Positions 1 through 8,048 of a stretch of 38,238 bases of DNA are shown here, in pieces. This DNA is from Desulfurococcales archaeon (GTDB taxonomy: Archaea; Thermoproteota; Thermoprotei_A; Sulfolobales; Acidilobaceae): contig WANR01000030.1 of the NCBI GenBank assembly GCA_015521705.1, positions 1 to 38,238 on the forward strand. The letters run 5' to 3'. The notes under the pieces were generated by a model, which worked only from the letters and a program-made list of their open reading frames with translations, was not told the DNA's origin and ran no database searches. A program made the translations under genes and the position numbers. Every line of letters begins with the position of its first letter. Within the stretch, counting starts at the first letter, position 1.

Positions 1-1341
1 GCAGGGGTTTGTCGCTGTTATCTTGCCTAGGTACCATGTGGGGTGTCTCCTGTTTATCTCGTCGAAGTTGAGGAAGCCCGGGTCGCCCGAGTCCCAGGCG
101 CCCTCTATTATCTCCCTCCAGAGCTCCCTAGCGTCTACCCACTCTACTATGGCGCCCTCGTTCTCGGCTACTGCTAGGGCCTCCTCCCACGTGATTACTA
201 TGGTTTCCTCCAGGGGCACGGCCCCGCCTTTCTCTTCAAGCTCCAAGAGTATGGCCTCCTGGATCCACTCCTCCTCGATGCTGTGCCTAGCCCTCACTAT
301 GGCGTAGTGCCTCGAATCCTTCCCCCCGCCCACGTCAGTCTTCCTGGGGTTTATGAGGGGCCACTTTTCACTCCTCTCCACAGCCTCCAAGAACCTGTCG
401 TAGAAGCCCACGCTTATGTTGAAGTTTTGGAGGTGCACGTCCTTTAGCTCCCCAGTCTTGGACCTGATGAACTTCCTAACATCCGGGTGCCACACGTGCA
501 TTATGCCCATGTTGGCCCCGCGCCTTTTACCCCCCTGCTTTACCACGTCCGTGGCTACGTCGAATAGACGCATGAAACTCAGCGGCCCGCTAGCCTGTCC
601 CCCACTACTTGAAACAGTATCTCCCTCAGGCCTCAGCTCCGAGAAGTCAAAGCCTGTGCCTCCCCCTGCCTGGTGGATTATTGCCTGTGCCCTGAGGGCG
701 TCCATTATGCCTTCCCCTTCGGGTGTTGTCATGGAGTCTCTCACGGGTATGACGAAGCATGCGGAGAGTATGCCGAGCCTCGTGCCGGCGTTCATTAGTG
801 TGGGTGTGTTGGGCATGAACCTGCCTGTGCTCATGAGCTCGTAGAAGCGCCTGGCAGTCTCCTCCACCTCCTCGGGTGAGGCGCCATACCTGGACTCCAC
901 GCTTGCCAGGGCCCTGGCAACCCTCCAGAACAGCATCTGGGGCGTTTCTAGGAACCTTCCCGTCTCGGGGTCCTTCCTCAGGTACCTAGCCTCCAGGACC
1001 CTTATAGCGCTGTAAGAGAGTTCCAGATCCCTCCCGTCGAAGCTCCTCCAGCCCCCCTTACCGTAGACGTCATTATAGATCCTCGCCAGCTCGTACCGCT
1101 TAGCCGCTTCGAACCACCTAGGATCCCTGACCCCCTCCTCCATCATAGCCATCCCGACAAGATCCCTCAGCTCCTGCGAAGAAGCCTCGCCTCTCCCGTT
1201 AACCGCTGAAACCACTTTTTCGACAATCCTCTCAGCCATCGAAGGATCCAGCCCAGAACCCTCAAGAGCAAGAGCTATCGAAGTGGACAGCTTATCGCCG
1301 TCAAACTCTTCCCTAAACCCTCCACGTTTCACCACTAACAA
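1..1341 (-). CDS. nrdJ: Adenosylcobalamin-dependent (class II) ribonucleotide reductase, N-terminal part, truncated by window edge
   Basis: Reduces ribonucleotides to deoxyribonucleotides for DNA synthesis in the cytoplasm. The minus strand is open from about 1444 to base 1. With the TTG at 1341 (or GTG at 1335) it gives 447 residues before the edge. An ATP-cone opens the protein ([12 protein letters not shown] just after the start). It is followed by the RNR barrel entry [13 protein letters not shown], the redox cysteine in LSACFV (about Cys195), [23 protein letters not shown] and HPDVRKFI. The last residues readable are ATNPC, so the edge falls exactly on the cysteine of the class II NPCGE motif that carries the thiyl radical. 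The C-terminal half and its cysteine pair are outside. A weak TATA-like CTTTCAAATA near 1366-1375 would suit a leaderless start at 1341. Family is secure; the exact start is not. Confidence 0.92.
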   Translation of the reverse strand, partial: MLVVKRGGFREEFDGDKLSTSIALALEGSGLDPSMAERIVEKVVSAVNGRGEASSQELRDLVGMAMMEEGVRDPRWFEAAKRYELARIYNDVYGKGGWRSFDGRDLELSYSAIRVLEARYLRKDPETGRFLETPQMLFWRVARALASVESRYGASPEEVEETARRFYELMSTGRFMPNTPTLMNAGTRLGILSACFVIPVRDSMTTPEGEGIMDALRAQAIIHQAGGGTGFDFSELRPEGDTVSSSGGQASGPLSFMRLFDVATDVVKQGGKRRGANMGIMHVWHPDVRKFIRSKTGELKDVHLQNFNISVGFYDRFLEAVERSEKWPLINPRKTDVGGGKDSRHYAIVRARHSIEEEWIQEAILLELEEKGGAVPLEETIVITWEEALAVAENEGAIVEWVDARELWREIIEGAWDSGDPGFLNFDEINRRHPTWYLGKITATNPC

Positions 1342-1763
1342 GGCCGAGGCACCCCCATGACCTGTATTTGAAAGGCTGGAACCTGGGCCCTCTAGCCTGC
1401 AAGTTATAGGGGATGGAGCTCTGGTAGAAATAACGGGTTTAGATCAATAGTGGCCCACGGCCCCTATTCCGTGCCTAATGCTAGAACCACTAAAGGTAAT
1501 CGTTAAACCTCAATAAGAGAATTACCCTAGGAACGAAGCTAGACAGGGTGGCCAGGTAGATTAGGTGTGTGGAGGTTCATGCCTGGTAATACTTTGCATG
1601 GTGTAAAAACAAGGGATTCTTCACTAAAAGTTCCCTAAAAACAAGACTATAAGCATGGCCAGCAAAGAGGTTGGAATGCCCCGGGGCGTGGTGACAGACC
1701 AAATATTATAGTCTTGGATTCCATAGTAGAAAGCGGGCCGACCATGACTGTGCCTCCATTGGC
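1342..1763. other. Divergent intergenic region between nrdJ and the SPASM gene
   Basis: About 420 bases with no convincing long gene. It must hold the promoters of nrdJ (leftward) and of the radical SAM gene (rightward). A TATA-like AAATATTATAG at 1701-1711 would start a transcript near 1735, just before a 16-codon ORF (1744-1794). The 10-mer TAAAAACAAG occurs twice, at 1604-1613 and 1636-1645, on the same strand. No tRNA or other stable RNA was recognised. Confidence 0.5.
1701..1711 (+). promoter_or_regulatory. Candidate TATA box for the SPASM radical SAM gene
   Basis: AAATATTATAG predicts a transcript start near 1735, about 10 bases before the ATG of a 16-codon ORF and 30-65 bases before the candidate radical SAM starts. 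Confidence 0.4.
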
Positions 1764-2987
1764 TTGCTCTGGTGGATGCAATTGGTCCCTGTAAGCGTGA
1801 TGGTTACTGGGAGGGGGACTGTTTCCACTAGGATTAAGGGTAAATACGGGAAAGGATCCCCTTCAAAGCTTACCAGCTATTATAGGCCAGTGGTTTTCTG
1901 GAACATAACTTACAGGTGCAATCTCAGGTGTATACATTGCTACATAAACGCCTCTCCTCAGGGCCTCCCAGGCGAGGTAGACGATGAGAAACTGGCAAGC
2001 ATAGCTGGAGAAATAAGCGAGCTCAAGCTACCCCTCATAGTCTTCACGGGAGGCGAGCCTCTTGCCAGGAAATCCTTTTGGATAGTCTCAGAAAAGCTCT
2101 CGGAGTCCCTGAAAGGAACAGGCTTACCCAAGCTTGCACTAAGCAGCAACGGAACCCTAATAACGGGGGAGGTCGCCGGCCTGCTCAAGAACCTAGGCTT
2201 CTCCTATGTGGGGATCTCTATAGACAGTCCTGATCCCGAGGAGCACGACAGGTTCCGGGGAGCGCGTGGAGCGTTTAATGCCGCCATTGAGGGGATTAGG
2301 GCTTCCATGAATCAAGGCATCGATGTTGGCATAAGAATGACCCTTACTAGGCAGAATATAGCGAAGGCATCCAAGGTCGTTGAGCTAGCTGAGAAGCTTG
2401 GAGTTCCCCGGGTTAGCCTCTACATACTGGATTCTATAGGAAGGGCCGTGGAACTGAGAGAGCTTTTCCCTACGAGAGAGCAGCTGAGAAGTCTTGCAGA
2501 CGAGCTTGTCAGGGTTTCCAAGGAGAAAGATGGTGATCCAGAGATCCTGATAGTAAGAGGCAACTTCCTAGGAATATACCTGGCCGACAGGCTCTCCAAG
2601 ACTAGGAAGGATTTCCTCGAGTACATGGAGATGCTAGGGTCACAGGGCGACTGCGGAAGGAAGACCATAAGCATATACCCCGATGGAACCGTTAAACCAT
2701 GCCAGTTCATTGAGTACATAAACTTGGGCGACTTAAAGCGCGAGAGTCTGAGAAGAGTGCTAAGCCCCGGAAACCCCAGGATCGAGCCCTTTGTCAATGT
2801 CCATAAGGTTCTCAGGGGGCCTAAGTGCTCACGCTGCCCCTTCAAGGCAATATGCGGAGGTGGAAGCAGGAATAGGGCACTCGTCTTCAACGGTGACCTC
2901 TGGGGAGACGACCCGCTATGCCCTATAGACCCCTTCAGAATAGCTAGTAAATGGAACATAAAACCCGGGGACCTACCAGTTAACTAG
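1764..2987 (+). CDS. Radical SAM/SPASM domain protein
   Basis: An iron-sulfur enzyme using S-adenosylmethionine radical chemistry, probably on a peptide, protein or porphyrin. The CNLRCIHCY motif (Cys52, 56, 59 in the 407-aa frame) binds the radical SAM cluster, and FTGGEPL follows as the SAM-binding GGE motif. The C-terminus has a SPASM-type cysteine set: Cys297, Cys313, then CSRCPFKAIC (355, 358, 364) and Cys386, for auxiliary clusters. The 3'-side CGGGSRNRAL resembles the CGGxRxRA stretch of heme-pathway AhbC/AhbD and related archaeal SPASM proteins, but the substrate cannot be told from sequence. The start is unclear: TTG 1764, ATG 1776, GTG 1797 and ATG 1800 are all in frame, conserved sequence begins near residue 40, and no good Shine-Dalgarno decides. 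It heads the packed run continuing to ribB. Confidence 0.85.
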   Translation: MLWWMQLVPVSVMVTGRGTVSTRIKGKYGKGSPSKLTSYYRPVVFWNITYRCNLRCIHCYINASPQGLPGEVDDEKLASIAGEISELKLPLIVFTGGEPLARKSFWIVSEKLSESLKGTGLPKLALSSNGTLITGEVAGLLKNLGFSYVGISIDSPDPEEHDRFRGARGAFNAAIEGIRASMNQGIDVGIRMTLTRQNIAKASKVVELAEKLGVPRVSLYILDSIGRAVELRELFPTREQLRSLADELVRVSKEKDGDPEILIVRGNFLGIYLADRLSKTRKDFLEYMEMLGSQGDCGRKTISIYPDGTVKPCQFIEYINLGDLKRESLRRVLSPGNPRIEPFVNVHKVLRGPKCSRCPFKAICGGGSRNRALVFNGDLWGDDPLCPIDPFRIASKWNIKPGDLPVN

Positions 2988-3021
2988 CTAGTAGGAACAG
3001 ATTCTCCGTGAGGAGAACTCT

Positions 3022-3276
3022 ATGACTGGTGAAAGCCTGGAAACGGCCATAAAGGACATGTTCAAAGAGGGTATCAGGGTAGTCAAGGGTTTCACCCTAC
3101 CCAGGAAGGAGGAGTGCCTAAAGGAGGCCCGTATAGTAAAGGCTAAAGAGCTACTAGACCTGCTGGACTCCATGCAGGAAGAAATCGCGGGGAAAATGCC
3201 GAGCGAGTGTGTTTTAATAATCGAGCCCCCCAATAGGGAGGAGTTGAAGGAGCTAATCGAGTGGCGGGAGAAATGA
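3022..3276 (+). CDS. Small hypothetical protein (84 aa), not recognised
   Basis: I do not recognise this protein. It is short, charged and mostly helical by composition (runs of E, K, L), with no cysteine pair, membrane segment or signal. The ATG lies 6 bases after GTGAGGAGA, a good ribosome-binding site, and 34 bases after the radical SAM gene. Its stop TGA overlaps the ATG of the next gene (ATGA at 3273-3276), indicating translational coupling to the SpoIIM-like membrane protein. Codon use matches the neighbours. A cytoplasmic partner of that membrane protein is a fair inference but nothing more. Confidence 0.65.
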   Translation: MTGESLETAIKDMFKEGIRVVKGFTLPRKEECLKEARIVKAKELLDLLDSMQEEIAGKMPSECVLIIEPPNREELKELIEWREK

Positions 3277-3923
3277 CGGCCACAGGCTCGTGGTCTAGGG
3301 CTAGAAGGTTTCTCTTGGCGAAGAACACGCCTAGGTACTGGGTTTTAGGGCTTCTCATTTTCGTGGTTCCCATGATACTCACGGTTCTCCTCCAAGACCT
3401 CGTGAAGGAGTCGCCCCTAGGAGTTGTTGTAGAGAGGGCGCTAGAGGGCGTCCGGGAGAGAGCTAGGAGTGTAGAGGGTTTCGAGAACGCTCTTGCAAGG
3501 ATTGCGGCGACTTTTGCCCTAATCTTGGCGAACAATGTGCTAGTAGCCCTAGTAATGGCTCTAACCTCTGTCACAGTAGTTGTCCCCATTGCAGTCATAG
3601 CGTTTAACGGCGTACTAACTGGCTACGTTATAGGAACCATTGTAGGGGAGCCCCCGGCAGGGCCGGAGGGCCAGCTGCTGGCCCGCGATGTTTCGTCTAT
3701 AGGCGTGTTTGCAGCGTTAACCCCGCATGGGGTCATAGAGATCCCTGCGCTAGCCCTGTTGGCTGCCCCCCTACTAGCTATAAACGTTCTGGGCTATAAG
3801 GAGGCTGTTAAAACCTGCTTTTCCCTAGTCCCAGTGGTGATAGTTCTACTCGCCGTGGCCGCCCTGGTGGAGAGTACTATAACGCTAATAGGCCTGGGGA
3901 TAGTACAAGCCATTACCGGGTGA
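3273..3923 (+). CDS. SpoIIM/DUF95-family integral membrane protein
   Basis: A polytopic membrane protein of about 216 residues. Hydrophobic segments lie near residues 25-45, 80-120 (with ANNVLVAL and a long valine-rich stretch), 160-180 and 185-215. The LTPHGVIEIPALALLAAPLL stretch near residues 149-168 is the hallmark PHGxxEIPA motif of the stage II sporulation protein M family, which is widespread in archaea that do not sporulate; the molecular function there is unknown. The start is taken at the ATG overlapping the upstream stop (ATGA); an in-frame GTG at 3261 is the alternative. It sits between the 84-aa gene and the eIF2B-like gene on the same strand. Confidence 0.82.
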   Translation: MTATGSWSRARRFLLAKNTPRYWVLGLLIFVVPMILTVLLQDLVKESPLGVVVERALEGVRERARSVEGFENALARIAATFALILANNVLVALVMALTSVTVVVPIAVIAFNGVLTGYVIGTIVGEPPAGPEGQLLARDVSSIGVFAALTPHGVIEIPALALLAAPLLAINVLGYKEAVKTCFSLVPVVIVLLAVAALVESTITLIGLGIVQAITG

Positions 3924-3968
3924 CACTGCTCTAAAGTAGGATAGGTATGGAGCGCAGGGCTGGTTCCA

Positions 3969-4826
3969 TTGGAAGCCGAGTATTCGCCTGAGAGGCTCTA
4001 CGACCCTATAGCAGGCCTCACAACTCTCATATCCAGGTGGCGCTCCTCCTTGGGCGGCCTAAGGGATAGGGAAGAGCCTAGCATGGAAGACGCCACTATA
4101 GCGTTCGAGTCGCTCTTCACGCGCATACCCAAGATACCTTTATATAACAATGTTCTACTGCTAGCTAAGAAGCTATCCCAGAGAGAGGGAAGCGTCCTAG
4201 ACGTTATAGATAGAGTGGGAAAAGCTGTCGAGGCTTATATGAGCGGTTCTCTCTCCCAGATCTCGGGGATCTGCGGGGAGTCCCTAGGAGGCGATGCAAT
4301 AATCGTTTCCACGGATACTCTAAGCCTCGCCTGCGCTAGAGAAGCGGCTAGAAGAGGCTCTCGAGTATACCTGGCATGGCACGACTTAATGGGACCTCTT
4401 GGGGGAGGCGAAGACTTTAAACCAGTATATTTTTACTCAAGCTTCCTCTACCACGCTATTAAGAGCCTAAAAGCGAGCCTTGTGATCCCTCTATTCTCAG
4501 TTACTAAAACGGACGCCCTGGCGCCTCCCCAATCCCTTGAAGCGGCAATACTGGCTGGGGACATGGGAAGAGGAGTTATAATGGTGGCGCCTAGGCTCTC
4601 CGTAGACCCTCTTTTCGGGCCTCTATCATCACTACCCATACCAAAGGTTGTAGTGGAGAGGGAAATAGGTTACTCGTTCGATTTCCCGGTATTCGACGTT
4701 ATAGCGGTTGGGCCTGAAACCACTATCCTGGCAGAGACTGGGCCACTGGAAGTTTCCCTTGAAGCTTTATTAGACGCGCAGAGGAATGTAATTAATGAGC
4801 TATCATCCCTTACACAGGCCCAATAG
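3969..4826 (+). CDS. eIF2B-like / ISOCOT-fold protein, divergent
   Basis: A 285-aa protein whose C-terminal two thirds follow the layout of eIF2B alpha/beta/delta-like proteins (the family containing ribose-1,5-bisphosphate isomerase and methylthioribose-1-phosphate isomerase). The N-terminal part is helical. A Rossmann-like half follows, with DAIIVSTDTLSLACAREAARRG, then EAAILAGDMGRGVIM and a terminal FDVIAVGPETTILAETGPLEV that resembles the family's closing DxVxVGAD...G stretch. The usual catalytic signature residues are not clear, so an enzymatic role is uncertain. The start is TTG; no in-frame ATG is better placed. The next ORF begins 32 bases inside its 3' end and ribB follows, so a link to pentose-phosphate or riboflavin metabolism is possible. 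Confidence 0.55.
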   Translation: MEAEYSPERLYDPIAGLTTLISRWRSSLGGLRDREEPSMEDATIAFESLFTRIPKIPLYNNVLLLAKKLSQREGSVLDVIDRVGKAVEAYMSGSLSQISGICGESLGGDAIIVSTDTLSLACAREAARRGSRVYLAWHDLMGPLGGGEDFKPVYFYSSFLYHAIKSLKASLVIPLFSVTKTDALAPPQSLEAAILAGDMGRGVIMVAPRLSVDPLFGPLSSLPIPKVVVEREIGYSFDFPVFDVIAVGPETTILAETGPLEVSLEALLDAQRNVINELSSLTQAQ

Positions 4827-5598
4827 CTTGAGTGGGGGGTCAGGCGGGCTGGCCGCCAAGGCACTATTAATCTTTGGAGCGTTGGCAGTAATGATTATGA
4901 CCAGCGCGGCATCACCACTTGTAATATCTTCCATACCATCAACGGGGCAGGGTAACGAGGCAAGCTACGTCTCTGGATCTAGCGAAACCGCCAGGGAGAC
5001 GATAAGGGAGGGCCGCCTCTGGGCTCTACTAGAATACACGCCAGGGCTCGTCTTAGGGGCTGAGGCTTTCCTGAGAGACATAGAAGGCAGGCAGTACCCC
5101 GTGGTGGTAGTTAATGCGACCCAGTGCCTTTCCTTGGTGCAATTGTATAGGGGAGACTCTAACCTCTCCGTTCTCCCACTAGTAGAGACCATCCTGGAAA
5201 GGGAGCGTCTTCGAGGGGGTCTCTGCATGATTACCCTAGACTTCTCCAAGCACCCATCATCATGGCTATACCTGGACGAGGACAGCACACTGAAAGCCCT
5301 ACTTGGGGACGAAGCTGGCACACAGATCCTACAGGTAACTTTAAGGTTGGAAGACACGGGGCTAGCCCCTGGAAGGCACGAAAACGGGGAGTCCGAGCCT
5401 GTAAATGAGAGCCGGGCAGAGGCCGGTGATCCCGATATTGACGCGACTGTACCTCCAGAAGAGCCTACAGTGGTAGGAACAGTACGTGGGGCAGGGGGAT
5501 TTAAGCTCTCCAATATTACCCTTACAATACTCGCATTCTTAGTAGTTGCGGCACTGGTGGCAGACGTTGCGAGAACACGCGCTAGAGGAAGCCGCTAG
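4795..5598 (+). CDS. Hypothetical membrane-anchored protein with large external domain
   Basis: A 267-aa protein of unknown function. A hydrophobic segment at residues 20-47 (LAAKALLIFGALAVMIMTSA) acts as signal or anchor. A region of about 180 residues rich in E, S, T and P follows, with acidic, low-complexity sequence at 185-225. A second hydrophobic segment lies at 240-260, followed by a basic end (RTRARGSR). This is the topology of a protein whose middle domain faces outward and is tethered at both ends. It overlaps the eIF2B-like gene by 32 bases and the ribB start by about 30, so it is probably co-translated with both. A later TTG at 4828 could also serve as start. Confidence 0.65.
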   Translation: MSYHPLHRPNSLSGGSGGLAAKALLIFGALAVMIMTSAASPLVISSIPSTGQGNEASYVSGSSETARETIREGRLWALLEYTPGLVLGAEAFLRDIEGRQYPVVVVNATQCLSLVQLYRGDSNLSVLPLVETILERERLRGGLCMITLDFSKHPSSWLYLDEDSTLKALLGDEAGTQILQVTLRLEDTGLAPGRHENGESEPVNESRAEAGDPDIDATVPPEEPTVVGTVRGAGGFKLSNITLTILAFLVVAALVADVARTRARGSR

Positions 5599-6235
5599 GA
5601 GCCTAAGAAGGGGCCTCCCAGTCCTAATATTTGACGACGAGAGAAGAGAGTCAGAGGTAGACATGGTCTTCCACGCTTCTTTCGCAACAATTGATACCAT
5701 ATACACGCTGAGAACCGTGGCAGGTGGGCTCATTTGCTTCGCCACGGAAGGAAGGATCGCCTCAGAGCTAGGGATCCCGTGGGGCGACGAGCTTATAGCC
5801 AGGATTGAAGCGCTCAGGCCCCTAGCAGCTAAAATACCTAGATACGGCGACAGAACAGCCTTCACTATATGGGTTAACCATGTCTCTGTCAAGACGGGCA
5901 TCTCAGACGGCGACAGGAGCAAGACAGTGCTCGAGCTAGACAAGGTGGTGAACCTAGTCGTTGAGGGCCGGCTGGAGAGAGCCCTAGAAAAGTTTAGGAG
6001 CGAGTTCCAGGCTCCTGGCCACGTGCCAATATTGGCCACCCGGGGGCCTAAGAGGAGGGGCCATACAGAGCTGTCAATCGCCCTGGCCAGAGCCGCAGGT
6101 ATGGCTCCAAGCATTGTACTTGCAGAGATGCTAGATAAGGGGCGCTCGCTCCCCCTAGATAAGGCCGTTAAGATGGCTGAGGAGAAGGGGTGGCCGTTGA
6201 TCCGCGGATCCGACATTCTCGGCAGGAGCCTGTGA
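5567..6235 (+). CDS. ribB: 3,4-dihydroxy-2-butanone 4-phosphate synthase
   Basis: Converts ribulose 5-phosphate to 3,4-dihydroxy-2-butanone 4-phosphate plus formate, feeding the four-carbon unit of riboflavin. The family pattern is present: the acidic loop IFDDERRESEVDM near the N-terminus (canonical DDExRENExD, here with S and V substitutions), TAFTIWVNHVSVKTGIS with DGDRSKT, APGHVPIL, then KRRGHTELSIALARAAG. At about 222 residues it is a stand-alone RibB, not a RibBA fusion. I place the start at TTG 5567, six bases after GGTGG; the frame also allows TTG 5546. It overlaps the upstream membrane-protein gene. The product is used with the RibC gene immediately downstream. Confidence 0.92.
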   Translation: MREHALEEAARSLRRGLPVLIFDDERRESEVDMVFHASFATIDTIYTLRTVAGGLICFATEGRIASELGIPWGDELIARIEALRPLAAKIPRYGDRTAFTIWVNHVSVKTGISDGDRSKTVLELDKVVNLVVEGRLERALEKFRSEFQAPGHVPILATRGPKRRGHTELSIALARAAGMAPSIVLAEMLDKGRSLPLDKAVKMAEEKGWPLIRGSDILGRSL

Positions 6236-6267
6236 GTCAGCAGCGCTCTCATACGGCTTGCTAACCG

Positions 6268-6273
6268 TTATAA
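6268..6273 (+). promoter_or_regulatory. TATA box of ribC
   Basis: TTATAA (in ACCGTTATAAC) lies 30 bases before the ribC ATG, so the transcript should be nearly or fully leaderless. It separates ribC promoter control from the ribB run. Confidence 0.6.
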
Positions 6274-6297
6274 CCCGGAGTCTACCGTTTAGGCAAA

Positions 6298-6789
6298 ATG
6301 GTGACCAGAAGAGTGGGTGCAGAGGGTAAATGCGTGGGCATAGTTGACACCACATTCTCGAGGGTAGACATGGGATCCGTGGCGGAAGAGGTTCTCTCAA
6401 GAGACCTGCCGGGATACAGGATCTTGAGGTATACCGTGCCCGGGATCAAGGACCTGCCAGGCGCCGCCAAGAGGATAGCTGACCTGGGATGTGACGGCAT
6501 AATAACGCTCGGGTGGGTGGGGAAGGAGGCTGTTGACAAGTATAGCTACATAGCGTCGAGCATTGGTTTGATCCTAGTAGAGATACTCACGGGGAAGATA
6601 CTGATAGACGTTACCGTCCACGAGGACGAGGCCGAGGCCGAGGAGGATCTCAAGGAGATAGCAGTGAAAAGGGCCAGGGATCACGCAAGAAACCTGGCCC
6701 TACTAGTGAGGGAGGGTTTCACTGCTCTAAGAAAGCAGGCTGGCATGGGGGTCAGGCAGGGCAGGCCTAGCGTGGGTCCAATATTGTGA
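6298..6789 (+). CDS. ribC: Archaeal-type riboflavin synthase
   Basis: Dismutates two molecules of 6,7-dimethyl-8-ribityllumazine to riboflavin in the cytoplasm. At 163 residues it is the archaeal, lumazine-synthase-related form and not the bacterial RibE trimer. Diagnostic stretches are VGIVDTTFSRVDM at the N-terminus, YTVPGIKDLPGAAKRI in the middle, CDGIITLGWVGKEAVDKYSY (the WVG..E...Y region), and VTVHEDEAEAEEDLKEIA, with RARDHARNLALLVREG at the C-terminus. ATG 6298 follows a TATA box by 30 bases. It is the last step of the pathway whose four-carbon branch is encoded by the gene just upstream. Confidence 0.93.
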   Translation: MVTRRVGAEGKCVGIVDTTFSRVDMGSVAEEVLSRDLPGYRILRYTVPGIKDLPGAAKRIADLGCDGIITLGWVGKEAVDKYSYIASSIGLILVEILTGKILIDVTVHEDEAEAEEDLKEIAVKRARDHARNLALLVREGFTALRKQAGMGVRQGRPSVGPIL

Positions 6790-6855
6790 GGAACCCCTAA
6801 CCCTCCCTGCAACCCCTATTCCAGAGTCTAGTCTTAGCTTTCCGGCCCATACCTG

Positions 6856-7956
6856 TTACCTGGTGACTTTCCCTGAGAGGATCTTTATGAGCTCTACTGT
6901 TCTCTTGTCGCTTTTCAGGGCCCTCCTTATGGGCTCAAGCATTTCCGAGAGGGCCCTGGCTGTGGCGTTCTTCAAGTCCAGGGGGTGCAGGTCGCCTTTC
7001 GCATAAGCCTCCTCTAGCTCCCCGTAGGAGTGGAATTCCACGGGACCTCCATACTTGGCTGGCCTATCCACTTCAAGCTTGAACCCCTCCTGCTGGAAGA
7101 GAAGGAACTTGTTGATCTCCAGCACAGGGTTGAAGCGTGTCTCGCGTGGAGGACAGTAGGCTTTCCTCAGCTTTGACTCTATATGCTCTGGCTCGTCGTG
7201 TACCCATATAGCTGTGCCTGGCACTGACTTGCTCATCTTAGCCTCGACGTATAGCTCGTCCACCTCAACTCCCTGCTCCATCCTGGAGACTCCCTGAAGA
7301 CCTGTGAGTATTGGAGTATGAATGGCCACAGGCTTCTTGAAGCCCAACTTCTTGGACAGGTCACGGGCCAGCATGTGGGCCTTCCTCTGGTCCATCCCGC
7401 CCATGGCTACGTCTAGGTCTAGGTAGAATATGTCGGCAACCTGCATGGCCGGGTATATTATCTTGGAAGAGTCTAGCTCGGCCTCATCGGCTCTCCTACC
7501 CATTATTGTCAGGGCCCTCTTGACCCTGGCCAGGCTGGCGTTCTTGAGAACCCTTATCACGAGCCCCCAGTAGTCCTTGTCAGACGCCAGCTTCTCCGCG
7601 TCTATGAAGGTCACGCGGCTCTCGGGCAGGCCTATGCTCTCCAAGACCTTCCTGACAAGGCCGGCTGCGGACCTAATTAGATCCATGTCTCCGCCCAGCT
7701 TGTCGTTGATGTAGGCGTGCCACGTGGCTTCAAGTACTATGAAGTCGAGCCCCGCCTCTACCAGGTCTCTGGCCTTGAGCATCCATATAAGCCAGCCTAT
7801 GTGCACTAGGCCGCTGGGCTCGTAGCCTATGTAGGCGCGTGGTTTTTCGTTGGTCTCTAGAAGGCTTTTTAGCTCATCGAGAGTCACTATCTCCTCCAAG
7901 TTCCTCGCGACAAGGCCCAGCCTTCTTTCAGAGTCCACCCAGGAACGCACCCCCAA
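6856..7956 (-). CDS. tyrS: Tyrosyl-tRNA synthetase
   Basis: Charges tRNA-Tyr with tyrosine using ATP. It is a 366-residue class I synthetase of the archaeal/eukaryal type. The HIGH-box equivalent is HIGW (residues 52-55, after YIGYEPSGL) and the KMSKS loop is intact at 240-244. Also visible are the tyrosine-pocket Tyr/Gln/Asp set around YPAMQVADIFYLDLDVAMGGMDQRK and LTGLQG. The start is TTG 7956 or GTG 7950. The gene is convergent with ribC and divergent from the COG2108 radical SAM gene, with a palindrome in the shared promoter region. Confidence 0.95.
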   Translation of the reverse strand: MGVRSWVDSERRLGLVARNLEEIVTLDELKSLLETNEKPRAYIGYEPSGLVHIGWLIWMLKARDLVEAGLDFIVLEATWHAYINDKLGGDMDLIRSAAGLVRKVLESIGLPESRVTFIDAEKLASDKDYWGLVIRVLKNASLARVKRALTIMGRRADEAELDSSKIIYPAMQVADIFYLDLDVAMGGMDQRKAHMLARDLSKKLGFKKPVAIHTPILTGLQGVSRMEQGVEVDELYVEAKMSKSVPGTAIWVHDEPEHIESKLRKAYCPPRETRFNPVLEINKFLLFQQEGFKLEVDRPAKYGGPVEFHSYGELEEAYAKGDLHPLDLKNATARALSEMLEPIRRALKSDKRTVELIKILSGKVTR

Positions 7957-7978
7957 TAAAGGGGTTCCCCCTTGTGGC

Positions 7979-7996
7979 TAGGATCGCTGGATCCTA
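7979..7996. promoter_or_regulatory. Perfect 18-base palindrome in the tyrS/radical SAM divergent promoter
   Basis: TAGGATC-GCTG-GATCCTA is a 7-base inverted repeat with a 4-base spacer. It abuts a leftward TATA-like CTTAATAGG (7996-8004, minus) that would serve tyrS and is 14 bases from the rightward TTTATAA (8010-8016). Its position fits a dimeric regulator's operator; no regulator is identified. Confidence 0.4.
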
Positions 7997-8009
7997 TTAA
8001 GTGTCTTCC

Positions 8010-8016
8010 TTTATAA
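8010..8016 (+). promoter_or_regulatory. TATA box for the COG2108-like radical SAM gene
   Basis: TTTATAA lies 39 bases before the ATG at 8049. A short leader would then carry the AGAGGTC ribosome-binding site at 8038-8044. Confidence 0.55.
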
Positions 8017-8048
8017 CCCTCTGCCCCAATGACTTATAGAGGTCAGCG

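Noticed and set aside
23-844. Two plus-strand ORFs (23-307, 416-844)
   Set aside because: They are antisense shadows of the ribonucleotide reductase, which has clear family motifs on the minus strand.
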